From the NCBI GenBank assembly GCA_900551075.1, contig URVB01000022.1:1-54585 (forward strand): a stretch of 54,585 nt of DNA, in the 5' to 3' direction. Position 1 is the stretch's first letter, and every line of letters begins with the position of its first letter. This stretch comes from an uncultured Blautia sp. (GTDB taxonomy: Bacteria > Bacillota > Clostridia > Lachnospirales > Lachnospiraceae). This document shows positions 40,188-48,371 of the stretch, piece by piece. A program made the position numbers and the translations under genes. The notes under the pieces are model-generated. The model had not been told where the DNA came from. It saw only the letters and a list, made by a program, of their open reading frames with translations, and ran no database searches.

Positions 40188-40451
40188 CTATTCACCCAGT
40201 CCGCCTGCAATCGCGTCAAGCATCACCCTCAGATCCGCTTCCTCCGTTTCGCCCTCGCACTCAATATCAATCGTCGTTCCCTTTACAATCCCGGCACTCA
40301 TCAGCATCAGGACACTTTTGGGATTGACGCGCATGTTTCCTTTGACAATTGTTATTTCCGACTGTAATTTACCTGCAATTTTAGAAAGCTCCGAAGCCGG
40401 TCTTAAATGAAGACCGGATTTATTATTTACTGTTATCGTTCCTTTTACCAT
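40188..40451 (-). CDS. ptsH: PTS phosphocarrier protein HPr
   Basis: HPr carries phosphate from enzyme I to the EII complexes. Starting at 40451 gives 87 aa with the phospho-His at position 15 (SGLHLRPASEL) and the regulatory Ser at position 46 (NPKSVLMLMSAG), exactly the classical numbering. The frame stays open upstream: an ATG at 40505, right after a GGGGGG-ATTTTTT stretch, would add 18 residues (MQKRLEYYKNL...). The ribosome binding site of the 40451 start is weak, so the extended form cannot be excluded. Ser46 implies control by HPr kinase and carbon catabolite repression. Confidence 0.9.
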   Translation of the reverse strand: MVKGTITVNNKSGLHLRPASELSKIAGKLQSEITIVKGNMRVNPKSVLMLMSAGIVKGTTIDIECEGETEEADLRVMLDAIAGGLGE

Positions 40452-40505
40452 CTCAATATTCTCACTTTCTCTTAAATTTTTATAATATTCAAGCCGTTTT
40501 TGCAT

Positions 40506-40561
40506 AAAAAATCCCCCCATGACAAAAGTCACAGATTATATGCTTTTATTTACATGGGGGC
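40506..40561 (-). terminator. Terminator-like hairpin between the DeoR gene and ptsH
   Basis: On the minus strand CCCCCATG (40553-40560) pairs with CATGGGGG (40514-40521) across a 31-base loop, followed at once by ATTTTTT. It should reduce read-through from the ula genes into ptsHI, or act as an attenuator; it also covers the G-run ahead of the upstream ptsH start. Confidence 0.65.
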
Positions 40562-40596
40562 TTTCTGGTCTGATCGTTCTATTCTGCTGATTTTCG

Positions 40597-41379
40597 TCAG
40601 TTAAATACATCCTTTTTGCTGACCTGGTGAATGTGGATGCCCTTCTCCCGGAATACGTCCAATACCTCTGACGGAGCCTTCTCATCGGTGATCAAATGTG
40701 TAATCCGCTCAATTCCACAGGTCCTGAAGCTGCTGTTCTGTCCGATCTTGGTATGATCCGCCAGAATGTAAGCCGTTTTCGTTGCCCTCCGCAGCATCAG
40801 CTCATTCAGATTTACCTCATTTGCATTTTCCGTTGTCACGCCACACTCCGGCGATATTCCGGTACAGCCGATAAAGGCTTTCTTCGCATATACCTTCAAC
40901 AAATTTCTCTCTGCAAACTCTCCCACCAGTGCTTCCTTGGGATAGCGCAGCTCTCCTCCGGTCAGCAGTACATTGACCCCGGAGGGATGCTCACAGTGAA
41001 TGGCATGCCCATTGTTTGTGATCACAGTCACGTTCCGACGCACGATATATTGAATCACATTCAGAGCATTGCGGCTGGTATTGATAAAGATGGAATCTCC
41101 ATCCTCTACCAGTGTGGCCGCATATTTTGCAATCAATGTCCGGTACATCCGCACTTCATCCTGTCCGGCAATCTTATCTGCATGTTTGGTCGGATTCGCC
41201 CCTCCGTAAAATCTGGTCAGCATCTTCTGGTCCTCAAGAAACTGGAGATCCCTGCGAATTGTGATTGGAGACACACCAAACATTTCCGAGAGCTCCTCCA
41301 CACGAACACCCGGATGCTCCACGATTTTCCCCAAAATCCCTTTTCTTCTGTTTTCTACAAATGCACGCTCTCTTTTCAT
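40597..41379 (-). CDS. DeoR-family regulator, probable ula regulator
   Basis: A 260-aa regulator with the DeoR helix-turn-helix (EELSEMFGVSPITIRRDLQFLEDQKMLTRFYGGA) and the sugar-phosphate sensing domain (FINTSRNALNVIQYI, VLLTGGELRYPKEALVGEFAE, AFIGCTGISPECGVTTEN, ILADHTKIGQNSS). UlaR of other bacteria belongs to this family and responds to L-ascorbate 6-phosphate. It is encoded inside the ula locus, and two sets of 19-base-spaced direct repeats in the locus look like its operators. RBS AGAGGTGATT is present. Confidence 0.9.
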   Translation of the reverse strand: MKRERAFVENRRKGILGKIVEHPGVRVEELSEMFGVSPITIRRDLQFLEDQKMLTRFYGGANPTKHADKIAGQDEVRMYRTLIAKYAATLVEDGDSIFINTSRNALNVIQYIVRRNVTVITNNGHAIHCEHPSGVNVLLTGGELRYPKEALVGEFAERNLLKVYAKKAFIGCTGISPECGVTTENANEVNLNELMLRRATKTAYILADHTKIGQNSSFRTCGIERITHLITDEKAPSEVLDVFREKGIHIHQVSKKDVFN

Positions 41380-41407
41380 TCCGGAATCACCTCTTCCTCG
41401 CTTCTTA

Positions 41408-42241
41408 TTATATATTCAGAAAATGCTCCATGGCCCATGCAACGCCTGCCTCTTCATTGCTCTTGCTTACGTAAACGGCTTTTTCCCTGACCGCTCTTAA
41501 GCCGTTTCCCATTGCTACAGGACTCCCGCATATTTCCAGCATAGGAATGTCATTCTCATAGTCTCCCATAGCACAAACCCTTTCAAGAGGAATATGCAGA
41601 AGCTCTGCCAGTCTTGCCAGCCCAAAGCCTTTGTTGACAGACCGGTGTGCAATATCCAAAAGCCCCTTTTCGGAGGTTGTATATCCCGTCTTCTCCAGAG
41701 CATCCAAATATTTCCTTGCCAGCGCAGTCTGCCCCGCCTTCACCTCATAGATCAGGACCTTATACACGCGCTTTCCCCGAAGACACCGGAACTCATCGTC
41801 AAATTCGCAAAGCCGCATGGGATAAAAGCCATGAGTCTTTGCAATCTCATTATACAGCTCAAACCTCCGGCGCCTCACATTATCCGGTGAAAAATAACTC
41901 CTCTCCATAGTCAGAGCACAATAATCCAGTTTGTGTTCCTTACAGAACCACATGAGCCGAAAAACCTCATCCTCATCCATGGGATAATCCCAGAGTATTT
42001 TCTTCGACACCGGGTCCCATATGACTGCACCGTTGGCTGTAATGACCGGCGTATCCAGCTTAAGGTCCTTCAGATAAAACTCTGTCATTGTCTGTATCCT
42101 TCCAGTACATATGGAAAACCGGATTCCCTTTTCTTTTGCACGCTTGATCGCTCTCCGGTTTCCCTCCGGAACACTTTTGTCGTTTGCCAAAAGTGTTCCA
42201 TCCATATCACAGACAATCAGGGAAGTATGTCTTTCAGACAA
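41408..42241 (-). CDS. HAD-superfamily Cof-type sugar phosphatase
   Basis: A 277-aa haloacid-dehalogenase phosphatase, subclass IIB (Cof/YidA type). Motifs are CDMDGTLLANDK (nucleophile Asp and acid/base Asp), SICTGR (motif II), a Lys in GLDIAHRSVNKGFGLARL (motif III) and MGDYENDIPMLEICG (motif IV). A TTG start at 42241 overlaps the IIB stop, so translation is probably coupled. Such enzymes dephosphorylate sugar phosphates or other small phosphates. In this operon it may relieve sugar-phosphate build-up, which is inference. Confidence 0.88.
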   Translation of the reverse strand: MSERHTSLIVCDMDGTLLANDKSVPEGNRRAIKRAKEKGIRFSICTGRIQTMTEFYLKDLKLDTPVITANGAVIWDPVSKKILWDYPMDEDEVFRLMWFCKEHKLDYCALTMERSYFSPDNVRRRRFELYNEIAKTHGFYPMRLCEFDDEFRCLRGKRVYKVLIYEVKAGQTALARKYLDALEKTGYTTSEKGLLDIAHRSVNKGFGLARLAELLHIPLERVCAMGDYENDIPMLEICGSPVAMGNGLRAVREKAVYVSKSNEEAGVAWAMEHFLNI

Positions 42242-42536
42242 TGCCGTGCTCTTTCATCTTTTCTTCCATTTCCTGCATGGACATAATATTCCGGAGGCCG
42301 ATCACAATTGTGCCCTTTTTCTCTGCATCCTTAAACATATTGGTAAAGTTCTGTGCACAGAATACCACATCATACTGTGCCGCCGCACTCTTTCCTTCAG
42401 AAAGTGCACAGTGATGTACCCTCCCCGGCTTGATATTCAGTTTTGTCAGAACCTTCTGCATGGTCATTTTCATCATAAGACTGGAGCCTGCACCATTTGC
42501 GCAGCATACCAAAAAGCTCATATTATCCTTTGCCAT
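42234..42536 (-). CDS. ulaB: Ascorbate-type PTS IIB component
   Basis: A 100-aa cytoplasmic IIB protein. The signature CANGAGSS with phospho-Cys at position 12 (FLVCCANGAGSSLMMKM) matches UlaB/SgaB. It accepts phosphate from IIA and passes it to the sugar in IIC. RBS AGGAG lies before the ATG. It is separated from ulaA by about 110 bases with an internal promoter and operator-like repeats, an odd split of the PTS genes within one locus. Confidence 0.92.
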   Translation of the reverse strand: MAKDNMSFLVCCANGAGSSLMMKMTMQKVLTKLNIKPGRVHHCALSEGKSAAAQYDVVFCAQNFTNMFKDAEKKGTIVIGLRNIMSMQEMEEKMKEHGIV

Positions 42537-42560
42537 TCTTTTATTCTCCTATTCTATCTG

Positions 42561-42610
42561 TTTTTATGATTATTTTCAATTTTTACGATTATTCTTATAC
42601 TTTATGATAA
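42561..42610. promoter_or_regulatory. Direct repeats, candidate DeoR operators before ulaB
   Basis: TTTTTATGATTATT (42561-42574) and TTTTTACGATTATT (42580-42593) repeat at 19 bases; a third partial copy TTTATGATAA begins at 42601. The core resembles the pair upstream of ulaG. Confidence 0.55.
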
Positions 42611-42632
42611 TCGAATTTATCATATAAATCAA
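42604..42632 (-). promoter_or_regulatory. Internal promoter before ulaB
   Basis: TTGATT (42627-42632) and TATCAT (42604-42609) on the minus strand are 17 bases apart, lying between the ulaA stop and ulaB. The operator-like repeats overlap and follow the -10. Confidence 0.5.
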
Positions 42633-42647
42633 GTTTTCCTTTTGACT

Positions 42648-44129
42648 TTAACCGCGTTTTGCCTTCATTTCCTTGTACGCTTCGTAATCCTCTGTCATCA
42701 TGAAATAGCCCTCTTTATCCGCACGATACTGAAGCTGCGGAATTGCCAGAAGAACAACCGCCACAATTGCGACACCTGCATAGCTTAAAACCTTCATAAC
42801 TCCTGTCATGACCGGCCATACAACTGCCCAGTCCCACATTCCAAGATATCCGCCGTAAGCTGCCATGCCTACCCAGCCTGCGATCAGGGCGGAACCGAAT
42901 ACCTGCACAATACCGGAAAGGAACGGAAGGATGAGAGCTGCCTTAATACCGCCTTTTTCATTTGCAAAAACAGCAATGGTCGCATTATCAAAGAATACCG
43001 GAACGAAGCCACAGATAACCAGAACCGGACTCTTCAGGGCGATCAGCGCTGCAATTGCAAGGATCTGTCCGACAAAGCCTGCCAGAAATCCCAGCGGCAC
43101 CGCATTTGCAGAACCAAAACCAAATGCTACTGCGCAGTCAACGCCAGGTACGGAGCCGGGAAGAAGCTTGTCTGCAATACCCTGGAAGGAATTGGTCAGC
43201 TCTGTTACGAAGGTACGGACACCAAGCTGCAGGATGGCCAGATATACTGCAAAGTAGAGACAGGTCTGAACCACATAGAACAACATACTTGCACCCTCTG
43301 CCAGGAATCCCTGTTCCACCAGATAGTCTCTGCCGAGAATACAGAGGATCGCTCCGAAGAAGATCAGCATCAGGATGGATGTACAAACCATATTCTCATT
43401 AAAAATGGACATAAATCCCGGCAGCTCAATATCATCGATCTTTTTAACCTTTTTTCCATCCTTTTTCTTACCGAAAAACTTTTCTGCCAGCCAGGTATTC
43501 AGTGCGATTCCGAACATCTGCTGATGTGCCAGTGTGAAGCCTGCACCATCTGTCAGCTCCTGGCACGGTTTAATGATAAGGTTTGCCCCTACTGCCCAGT
43601 ATGCACCCAGCAGGATCGCCATAACCACAAGCAGGGCCACGTTGTGTGTCAGAAGTCCCGGCAGCGCAAACATGATCAGCCAGTAAGCAGTAGCGGCCTG
43701 CTGCACCTGTACATGTCCGGTCGTAAACAGTGCACGAAGCTTCGTAACCTTACTGAAACGTACCAGAAGAATATTTACGATAAACGCGATCAGAAGCAGA
43801 ATCATTGCATCCCCGAAGCCTTTGCCGAACACCTCTTCCACTCCTGCAGTAACCGCATTCTGCCCGAAATACGGGTCAATGACCATTGCATCCAGATTAA
43901 AACGGTCCTTCAGTCCTACCAGAACCGGACGGAAGTTGCTTACCAGCCCTCCGGAGCCTACTGTCAGGATCAGGTAGCCTACGATTGCCTTAATCACACC
44001 GGCAAGCACATCGTACCACGGCTTCTTTAACAGTATGTAACCGAGCGCTACGATCAAACCAATCATAAAAGCCGGCTGCTGCAAAATATTGGTCGAAAAG
44101 TAGGTCCATATATTTAATAAAATATTCAT
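42648..44129 (-). CDS. ulaA: Ascorbate-type PTS IIC permease
   Basis: A 493-aa polytopic permease of the SgaT/UlaA family, which moves L-ascorbate inward while IIB phosphorylates it. Typical segments are FMIGLIVALGYILLKKPWYDVLAG, LTVGSGGLV, FTTGHVQVQQAA, DGAGFTLAHQQMFG and VDCAVAFGFGSANAVPLGFLAG. Ten or more membrane spans are visible. It is slightly longer than the E. coli protein. RBS AAGAGGTAAAG precedes the ATG. Substrate is inferred from family and from ulaG in the same operon. Confidence 0.93.
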   Translation of the reverse strand: MNILLNIWTYFSTNILQQPAFMIGLIVALGYILLKKPWYDVLAGVIKAIVGYLILTVGSGGLVSNFRPVLVGLKDRFNLDAMVIDPYFGQNAVTAGVEEVFGKGFGDAMILLLIAFIVNILLVRFSKVTKLRALFTTGHVQVQQAATAYWLIMFALPGLLTHNVALLVVMAILLGAYWAVGANLIIKPCQELTDGAGFTLAHQQMFGIALNTWLAEKFFGKKKDGKKVKKIDDIELPGFMSIFNENMVCTSILMLIFFGAILCILGRDYLVEQGFLAEGASMLFYVVQTCLYFAVYLAILQLGVRTFVTELTNSFQGIADKLLPGSVPGVDCAVAFGFGSANAVPLGFLAGFVGQILAIAALIALKSPVLVICGFVPVFFDNATIAVFANEKGGIKAALILPFLSGIVQVFGSALIAGWVGMAAYGGYLGMWDWAVVWPVMTGVMKVLSYAGVAIVAVVLLAIPQLQYRADKEGYFMMTEDYEAYKEMKAKRG

Positions 44130-44176
44130 TTACTTTACCTCTTACCCTTTCCAATGGAATTTTATCTTTGTTACTT

Positions 44177-44632
44177 TCAGTCCAGATACAGCTCCTGAAT
44201 TTTCATCAGGTCTTCCGGACTCTTTGCATCTGCCAGTGCTTTTACAACCTCTTCATTCATGAGCATTTCCGATAATTTCATCATATTATTCAGGTGCTGC
44301 TCCGGGTTGCAGGAAGCCAGTGTGAAGAAGAGCTGTGCATCCTTCTCCGGATTCCCTTCCTCAAAGCTGACCGGTTTGTCCAGCTTCATAAATCCGATAG
44401 CTGTTTTATTTACGCCCTGCGCACCCTCCTGAGAATGAGGCATTGCCACATTCGGCATGATCACGATGTAAGGGCCATGCTTCTTTACACAGGCAATAAT
44501 ATCTTCTTTATAATTTGCTTCGATGGTGCCATCTGCCTCCAGGCTTTCACAGCTCATACGGATAGCATCCTTCCAGTCTGCAGCGCCTTCGGCAAATTTA
44601 TAATATTTATTTTCTACAAAATATCGTAACAT
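44177..44632 (-). CDS. ulaC: Ascorbate/mannitol-type PTS IIA component
   Basis: A 151-aa cytoplasmic IIA protein of the fructose/mannitol fold. The phospho-His is H66 in IMPNVAMPHSQEGAQGV. It receives phosphate from HPr and gives it to IIB. RBS ATGGAGGT precedes the ATG. It lies between ulaG and ulaA, and all three follow the strong promoter upstream of ulaG. Confidence 0.92.
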   Translation of the reverse strand: MLRYFVENKYYKFAEGAADWKDAIRMSCESLEADGTIEANYKEDIIACVKKHGPYIVIMPNVAMPHSQEGAQGVNKTAIGFMKLDKPVSFEEGNPEKDAQLFFTLASCNPEQHLNNMMKLSEMLMNEEVVKALADAKSPEDLMKIQELYLD

Positions 44633-44652
44633 CTGATACCTCCATGATTCTT

Positions 44653-45756
44653 TTACAGACAGGAACGGAACGGAATATTCTGAGGCGCTTCGAAGCAGTC
44701 TTCGAAGCCTCTTCTGTGGTGATATGCCTTCTTATCTTTATCTGTAGGATATACGTATTTGCCGCCGACTTCCCAGAAGAACGGATGGAATTTATAATCC
44801 AGACGGTCCTTCTTCATATCATAAAGAACCCTGATTTCATTTACGTCCGCCATAAAATTTGTCCATACGTCATAATGAATCGGAATCACAACCTTGCAGC
44901 GAAGTGCCTCTGCCATTCTCAGGATATCGCAGGAGGTCATCTTATCTGCCATGCCGACCGGGTTCTCTCCATACGAGCCGAATGCCACATCTACATCATA
45001 ATCTTTACCATGCTTTGCAAAATAAATAGAATAGTGGGAATCACCGCTGTGGTAAATATTCCCGCCCGGTGTCCTGATCAGATAGTTTACAGCCTTGTCG
45101 TCCATATCCGTCGGACAGATGCCCGTAAGCTCTTCTCTGTCCGGACCTGTGGAATCAGTGGTCACAAGACAGGTACGGTCAAAGGAATCCAGGGCCACGA
45201 TCTCAAGGTCTTTGATCTTAATGGCATCCCCAGGCTTTACAGTGATGCAGCGATCTGCCGGAACTCCCCACTTCTGCCACAGTTCCACGGATTTCTTCGG
45301 TCCTATGAACGGAACTGGAATTTCCTTTCCGTTCTCGTCTACGGTTGTCATACCGCTCTGGATCACGTGCGCTGCGTACTCCGCACTCATATGATCCTGA
45401 TGGTAATGGGTAGCCAGCACCGCGTCAACCTGCTTGATTGCAAATGGATCAATGACAAACGGTACTGCTCTCAGATTCGGCTGCATCGCACGTGCACCAC
45501 ACATATTAGCCATCTGGTGTCCTGCCTTCATCTTTCCATCACCATGCGTACGCTTCCCGTTTCCGCACCACAAATCAATGGTAATGTTTGCGCCTCCCGG
45601 TGTCTTAAACCACATCCCGGTGCAGCCAAGCCACCACATTGCTACTGTCCCAGGCTGAACAACCTCGTTCTCAATTTCCTCATTCAGCCAGGTACCCCAT
45701 TCCGGAAAAGTACTCATAATCCAACTTTCCCTGGTCATTTCGCTTACTTTGCTCAT
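44653..45756 (-). CDS. ulaG: L-ascorbate-6-phosphate lactonase
   Basis: UlaG opens L-ascorbate 6-phosphate to 3-keto-L-gulonate 6-phosphate in the cytoplasm. The 367-aa metallo-beta-lactamase-fold protein has the metal motif ATHYHQDHMS, MWWLGCTGMWFKTPGG near the N-terminus, YHSGDSHYSIYF and the C-terminal IPIHYDVW. The ATG at 45756 has AGGAGG at proper spacing, better than the ATG at 45762. First gene of the operon. The next enzymes of the pathway (UlaD, UlaE, UlaF) are not in the window. Confidence 0.94.
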   Translation of the reverse strand: MSKVSEMTRESWIMSTFPEWGTWLNEEIENEVVQPGTVAMWWLGCTGMWFKTPGGANITIDLWCGNGKRTHGDGKMKAGHQMANMCGARAMQPNLRAVPFVIDPFAIKQVDAVLATHYHQDHMSAEYAAHVIQSGMTTVDENGKEIPVPFIGPKKSVELWQKWGVPADRCITVKPGDAIKIKDLEIVALDSFDRTCLVTTDSTGPDREELTGICPTDMDDKAVNYLIRTPGGNIYHSGDSHYSIYFAKHGKDYDVDVAFGSYGENPVGMADKMTSCDILRMAEALRCKVVIPIHYDVWTNFMADVNEIRVLYDMKKDRLDYKFHPFFWEVGGKYVYPTDKDKKAYHHRRGFEDCFEAPQNIPFRSCL

Positions 45757-45805
45757 GATCATTTACCTCCTTCATTAATTGAGCGTTTTGTTTGTTGTTG
45801 TAGCC

Positions 45806-45834
45806 ATTATATGGTAATTTATGTTTATTTCCAA
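45806..45834 (-). promoter_or_regulatory. Promoter of the ula operon
   Basis: TTGGAA (45829-45834) and TATAAT (45806-45811) on the minus strand are 17 bases apart, about 50 bases before ulaG. Confidence 0.8.
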
Positions 45835-45837
45835 CTC

Positions 45838-45868
45838 TTTTATATGATTGTTTTGTTTTTATATGATT
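45838..45868. promoter_or_regulatory. Direct repeats, candidate DeoR operators before ulaG
   Basis: TTTTATATGATT occurs at 45838-45849 and again at 45857-45868, a 19-base period, directly upstream of the -35. The similar pair before ulaB supports a shared regulator, most simply the DeoR protein of this locus. Confidence 0.6.
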
Positions 45869-45961
45869 TATTAGATAAAATTATAATCGTTTTGAACATT
45901 TCTTTTGTCTATTTTCTACAATTTCATGTACTTTTTTATGTGCAATGTGCCTTTTCGCAAT

Positions 45962-46008
45962 AAAAAGTGCCTGAATTCCTTTATTTTTCAGGAATCCAGA
46001 CACTTTTC
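45962..46008 (-). terminator. Terminator after nrdD
   Basis: A long stem (AAAAGTG, CCTG and AATTCCT pairing with AGGAAT, CCAG and CACTTTT) with a 9-base loop, ending in TTTTTATT on the minus strand. It lies 35 bases past the nrdD stop. The gap 45869-45961 is A+T-rich with nothing else recognised. Confidence 0.88.
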
Positions 46009-46042
46009 ATTTTGATCATTTTTCAATAAAATTATTTATGCA

Positions 46043-48178
46043 TTACATGGACTTCCGCTCCGCAATCTCTGCCATCTTTGCCTGATTCAGGCGGGTATCT
46101 CCATGAACACGGCTGTACGAAAGATATCCGTTCATACGGTCGATCTTTGTCAGATTCCTGGAACCGCAAACCGGACACACGTCCATTTCCAACTCCTCAT
46201 GGCCGCAGTCATCACAATAAGCCAGAGAAAGATTCACACCCTCGTAATATCCCAATGTCATAGCACGGCGGATGAGCGTGCGGATCGCTTCTTTATTATA
46301 GCCGATCGGATAGCGTACATATTGAATCTTACCGCCGTTGCACAGTTCCCAGAAACGCCCCTCCAAATCCTGCTTCTCAATGGGAGTCACATCCTCTGTT
46401 ACATGACAATGGAAGCTGTTGCTTACATACGGACGATCTGAAACGCCCTCAACAATACCATACATTTTACGAAACTGTTCCACCTGCAGGCCACAGAGAC
46501 TTTCTGCCGGAGTACCGTAAATCGCATACAGATTTCCATCCTCTTCTTTAAATTTATTCACCTTCCCATTGATATATTTCAAAACATCCAGCGCAAACTG
46601 TCCATCCTCCTTAATGGATTTGCCGTTATACAATTCCTGAAGTTCGTTCAGCGCCGTAATGCCAAAGGAGGCTGTCATAGGCTTCAAAATCTTGCCGATC
46701 TTTTCATGAGGCTCCAGATGTCCCCCGTAGAAACCGCCCTCGCAGTAAGCCAGCGGATTGGTGGAGGCTCTCATCTGTCCCAGGTATTCATAGGTACGGA
46801 TATGCAGGCTCCGGATCATTTCCAGGTAAAAATCCAGTACCTCATAGAAATCCCGGCTCTCCGCACGCGCTTTCGCCAATATCATAGGAAGATGCAGGCT
46901 GACTGCACCTACGTTAAATCTTCCAACAAATACCGGTACATCCTTCTCATCAGCCGGATACATACCGCCACGCTCATACCATGGACTTAAGAATGCCCGG
47001 CAGCCCATGGGACTGATAACTTTGCCGTACTGCTTATACATACTTGCAATATAGCCCTTTCCCGACATGGACAGCCAGTCCGGATACATGGTCTTTGCAG
47101 AACACTCCACACCGGCTTCAAAAACATCCTCACAGCATTTCCCCTCACCATGTATATTCTCATCGTATAAGAACACAATCTTCGGGAAAAGCACCGGTTT
47201 CTTGTGGCCTTTCCTGCCCTGGCCGTTTTTGTGAACTTCCAGAAGAGAAATGCTGCACATCTTCTCAAACTGCTTTGTTCCCAGTCCCAGAGTCACCGTC
47301 ACAAACGGATAATCTCCCCTGGATGAGCCTACGGTATTCAGCTTATACTCAATGCCCTGCCACCCCTGGTCAAAATCCCTGCGCACCTTATCCAAAGCAT
47401 ACTCGATAGCCTTCTCTTCTCTTCCGTTCCAGCTTTCATCCGCGTATTTCATAAATTCCCGGATATATTTATCATAGCTCTTCTGCGCATAAGGAGCCAG
47501 TATCTTATCCACCTCAGGCACTGTAAAGCCGCCGTACTGCTGCGCTGCCGTACTTAAAATAATATCTCCCATAACGTCAAACGCCGTATCCAGAGTCTTC
47601 GGCTCATTGTACCATACATTGCCCATTTCAAAGCCGCCGCTTAGCACAGAGGCCACATCAAACAGACAGCAGTTCATCGTATCCAGACGTGCAGACTGGT
47701 CATGAATGTAAATATATCCATCCTTACATGCCTGCAGCTCATTGCGGTTCATAAAAAATTTACGGTACAGCTCTTTGTTCAGTTCATTAAAAATCAGGCT
47801 GCGCTTCGTTGCCACCAATGCACTGTCCGTATTGGCATTGCTCTTATCACCAATATAGCGGATCGCCTGACTCTTGGTGTAGACATCGTCCATCATATGG
47901 ATAAAGTCCAGCTTATAATTCCGGTAATCCCGATAGCTCTTGGCAACCGCCGGGTTCACGCGCTCCAAAGCGCCTTCCACAATATTGTGCATTTCCTGAA
48001 TTGCAATTTCATTTTTTCCAAGGGAGGCTGCATGTTCCTCGGCAAAGCGGCAGATGAAATCCTTCTCTTCTTCAGAAAACTCATACAGAATACGTGCCGC
48101 TGACTTGTTGACTGCCGCCACAATCTTCTGTGCATTGAATTCTTCCTTTGTTCCGTCTTTTTTAATTACATAAATCAT
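46043..48178 (-). CDS. nrdD: Anaerobic ribonucleoside-triphosphate reductase
   Basis: NrdD is a glycyl-radical enzyme that reduces NTPs to dNTPs without oxygen. The 711-aa protein has an N-terminal ATP-cone (KKDGTKEEFNAQKIVAAVNKSA), the catalytic barrel with EGGFYGGHLEPHEK and the C-terminal zinc site CDDCGHEELEMDVCPVCG. The radical region is NGYLSYSRVHGDTRLN. The length is standard. The activase gene nrdG usually follows but is not adjacent here. RBS TAGGAGAAAG is clear. NrdR-like boxes lie upstream. Confidence 0.96.
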   Translation of the reverse strand: MIYVIKKDGTKEEFNAQKIVAAVNKSAARILYEFSEEEKDFICRFAEEHAASLGKNEIAIQEMHNIVEGALERVNPAVAKSYRDYRNYKLDFIHMMDDVYTKSQAIRYIGDKSNANTDSALVATKRSLIFNELNKELYRKFFMNRNELQACKDGYIYIHDQSARLDTMNCCLFDVASVLSGGFEMGNVWYNEPKTLDTAFDVMGDIILSTAAQQYGGFTVPEVDKILAPYAQKSYDKYIREFMKYADESWNGREEKAIEYALDKVRRDFDQGWQGIEYKLNTVGSSRGDYPFVTVTLGLGTKQFEKMCSISLLEVHKNGQGRKGHKKPVLFPKIVFLYDENIHGEGKCCEDVFEAGVECSAKTMYPDWLSMSGKGYIASMYKQYGKVISPMGCRAFLSPWYERGGMYPADEKDVPVFVGRFNVGAVSLHLPMILAKARAESRDFYEVLDFYLEMIRSLHIRTYEYLGQMRASTNPLAYCEGGFYGGHLEPHEKIGKILKPMTASFGITALNELQELYNGKSIKEDGQFALDVLKYINGKVNKFKEEDGNLYAIYGTPAESLCGLQVEQFRKMYGIVEGVSDRPYVSNSFHCHVTEDVTPIEKQDLEGRFWELCNGGKIQYVRYPIGYNKEAIRTLIRRAMTLGYYEGVNLSLAYCDDCGHEELEMDVCPVCGSRNLTKIDRMNGYLSYSRVHGDTRLNQAKMAEIAERKSM

Positions 48179-48236
48179 TTCTTCTTTCTCCTAGTCACAA
48201 CATCTTGAGAGATTTTTCTCCCTCTCCCCTATTTTT

Positions 48237-48276
48237 CCCCATATCTAGTGTTACTTATCCGAGTATATCACAACAC
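48237..48276. promoter_or_regulatory. Possible NrdR boxes upstream of nrdD
   Basis: On the minus strand AACACTAGATATGGGG (48237-48252) resembles half of the NrdR consensus ACACTATATATAGTGT, and a weaker GTGTTGTGATATACTC lies at 48261-48276. Both are imperfect and closer together than the usual three-turn spacing. Confidence 0.35.
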
Positions 48277-48341
48277 ACCGTAAAAGGGAAGAGGGAATTT
48301 CTTATCTTATCAACTTATCCCTTTATCAGATATTGCATCAT

Positions 48342-48365
48342 AAAAGGGAGCTCCTGTGTGCTCCC
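48342..48365 (-). terminator. Terminator after the zinc-ribbon membrane protein
   Basis: GGGAGC (48346-48351) pairs with GCTCCC (48360-48365); on the minus strand the stem is followed by TTTTAT. It lies just past the stop codon. Confidence 0.75.
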
Positions 48366-48371
48366 CAACCC

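Noticed and set aside
42536..45756. A galactitol or lactose PTS instead of an ascorbate PTS
   Set aside because: The IIC sequence is of the SgaT/UlaA type and ulaG is in the same operon.
44644..45963. A 439-residue plus-strand open frame over ulaG
   Set aside because: It mirrors the codon structure of ulaG on the other strand; ulaG has all its metal-binding motifs.
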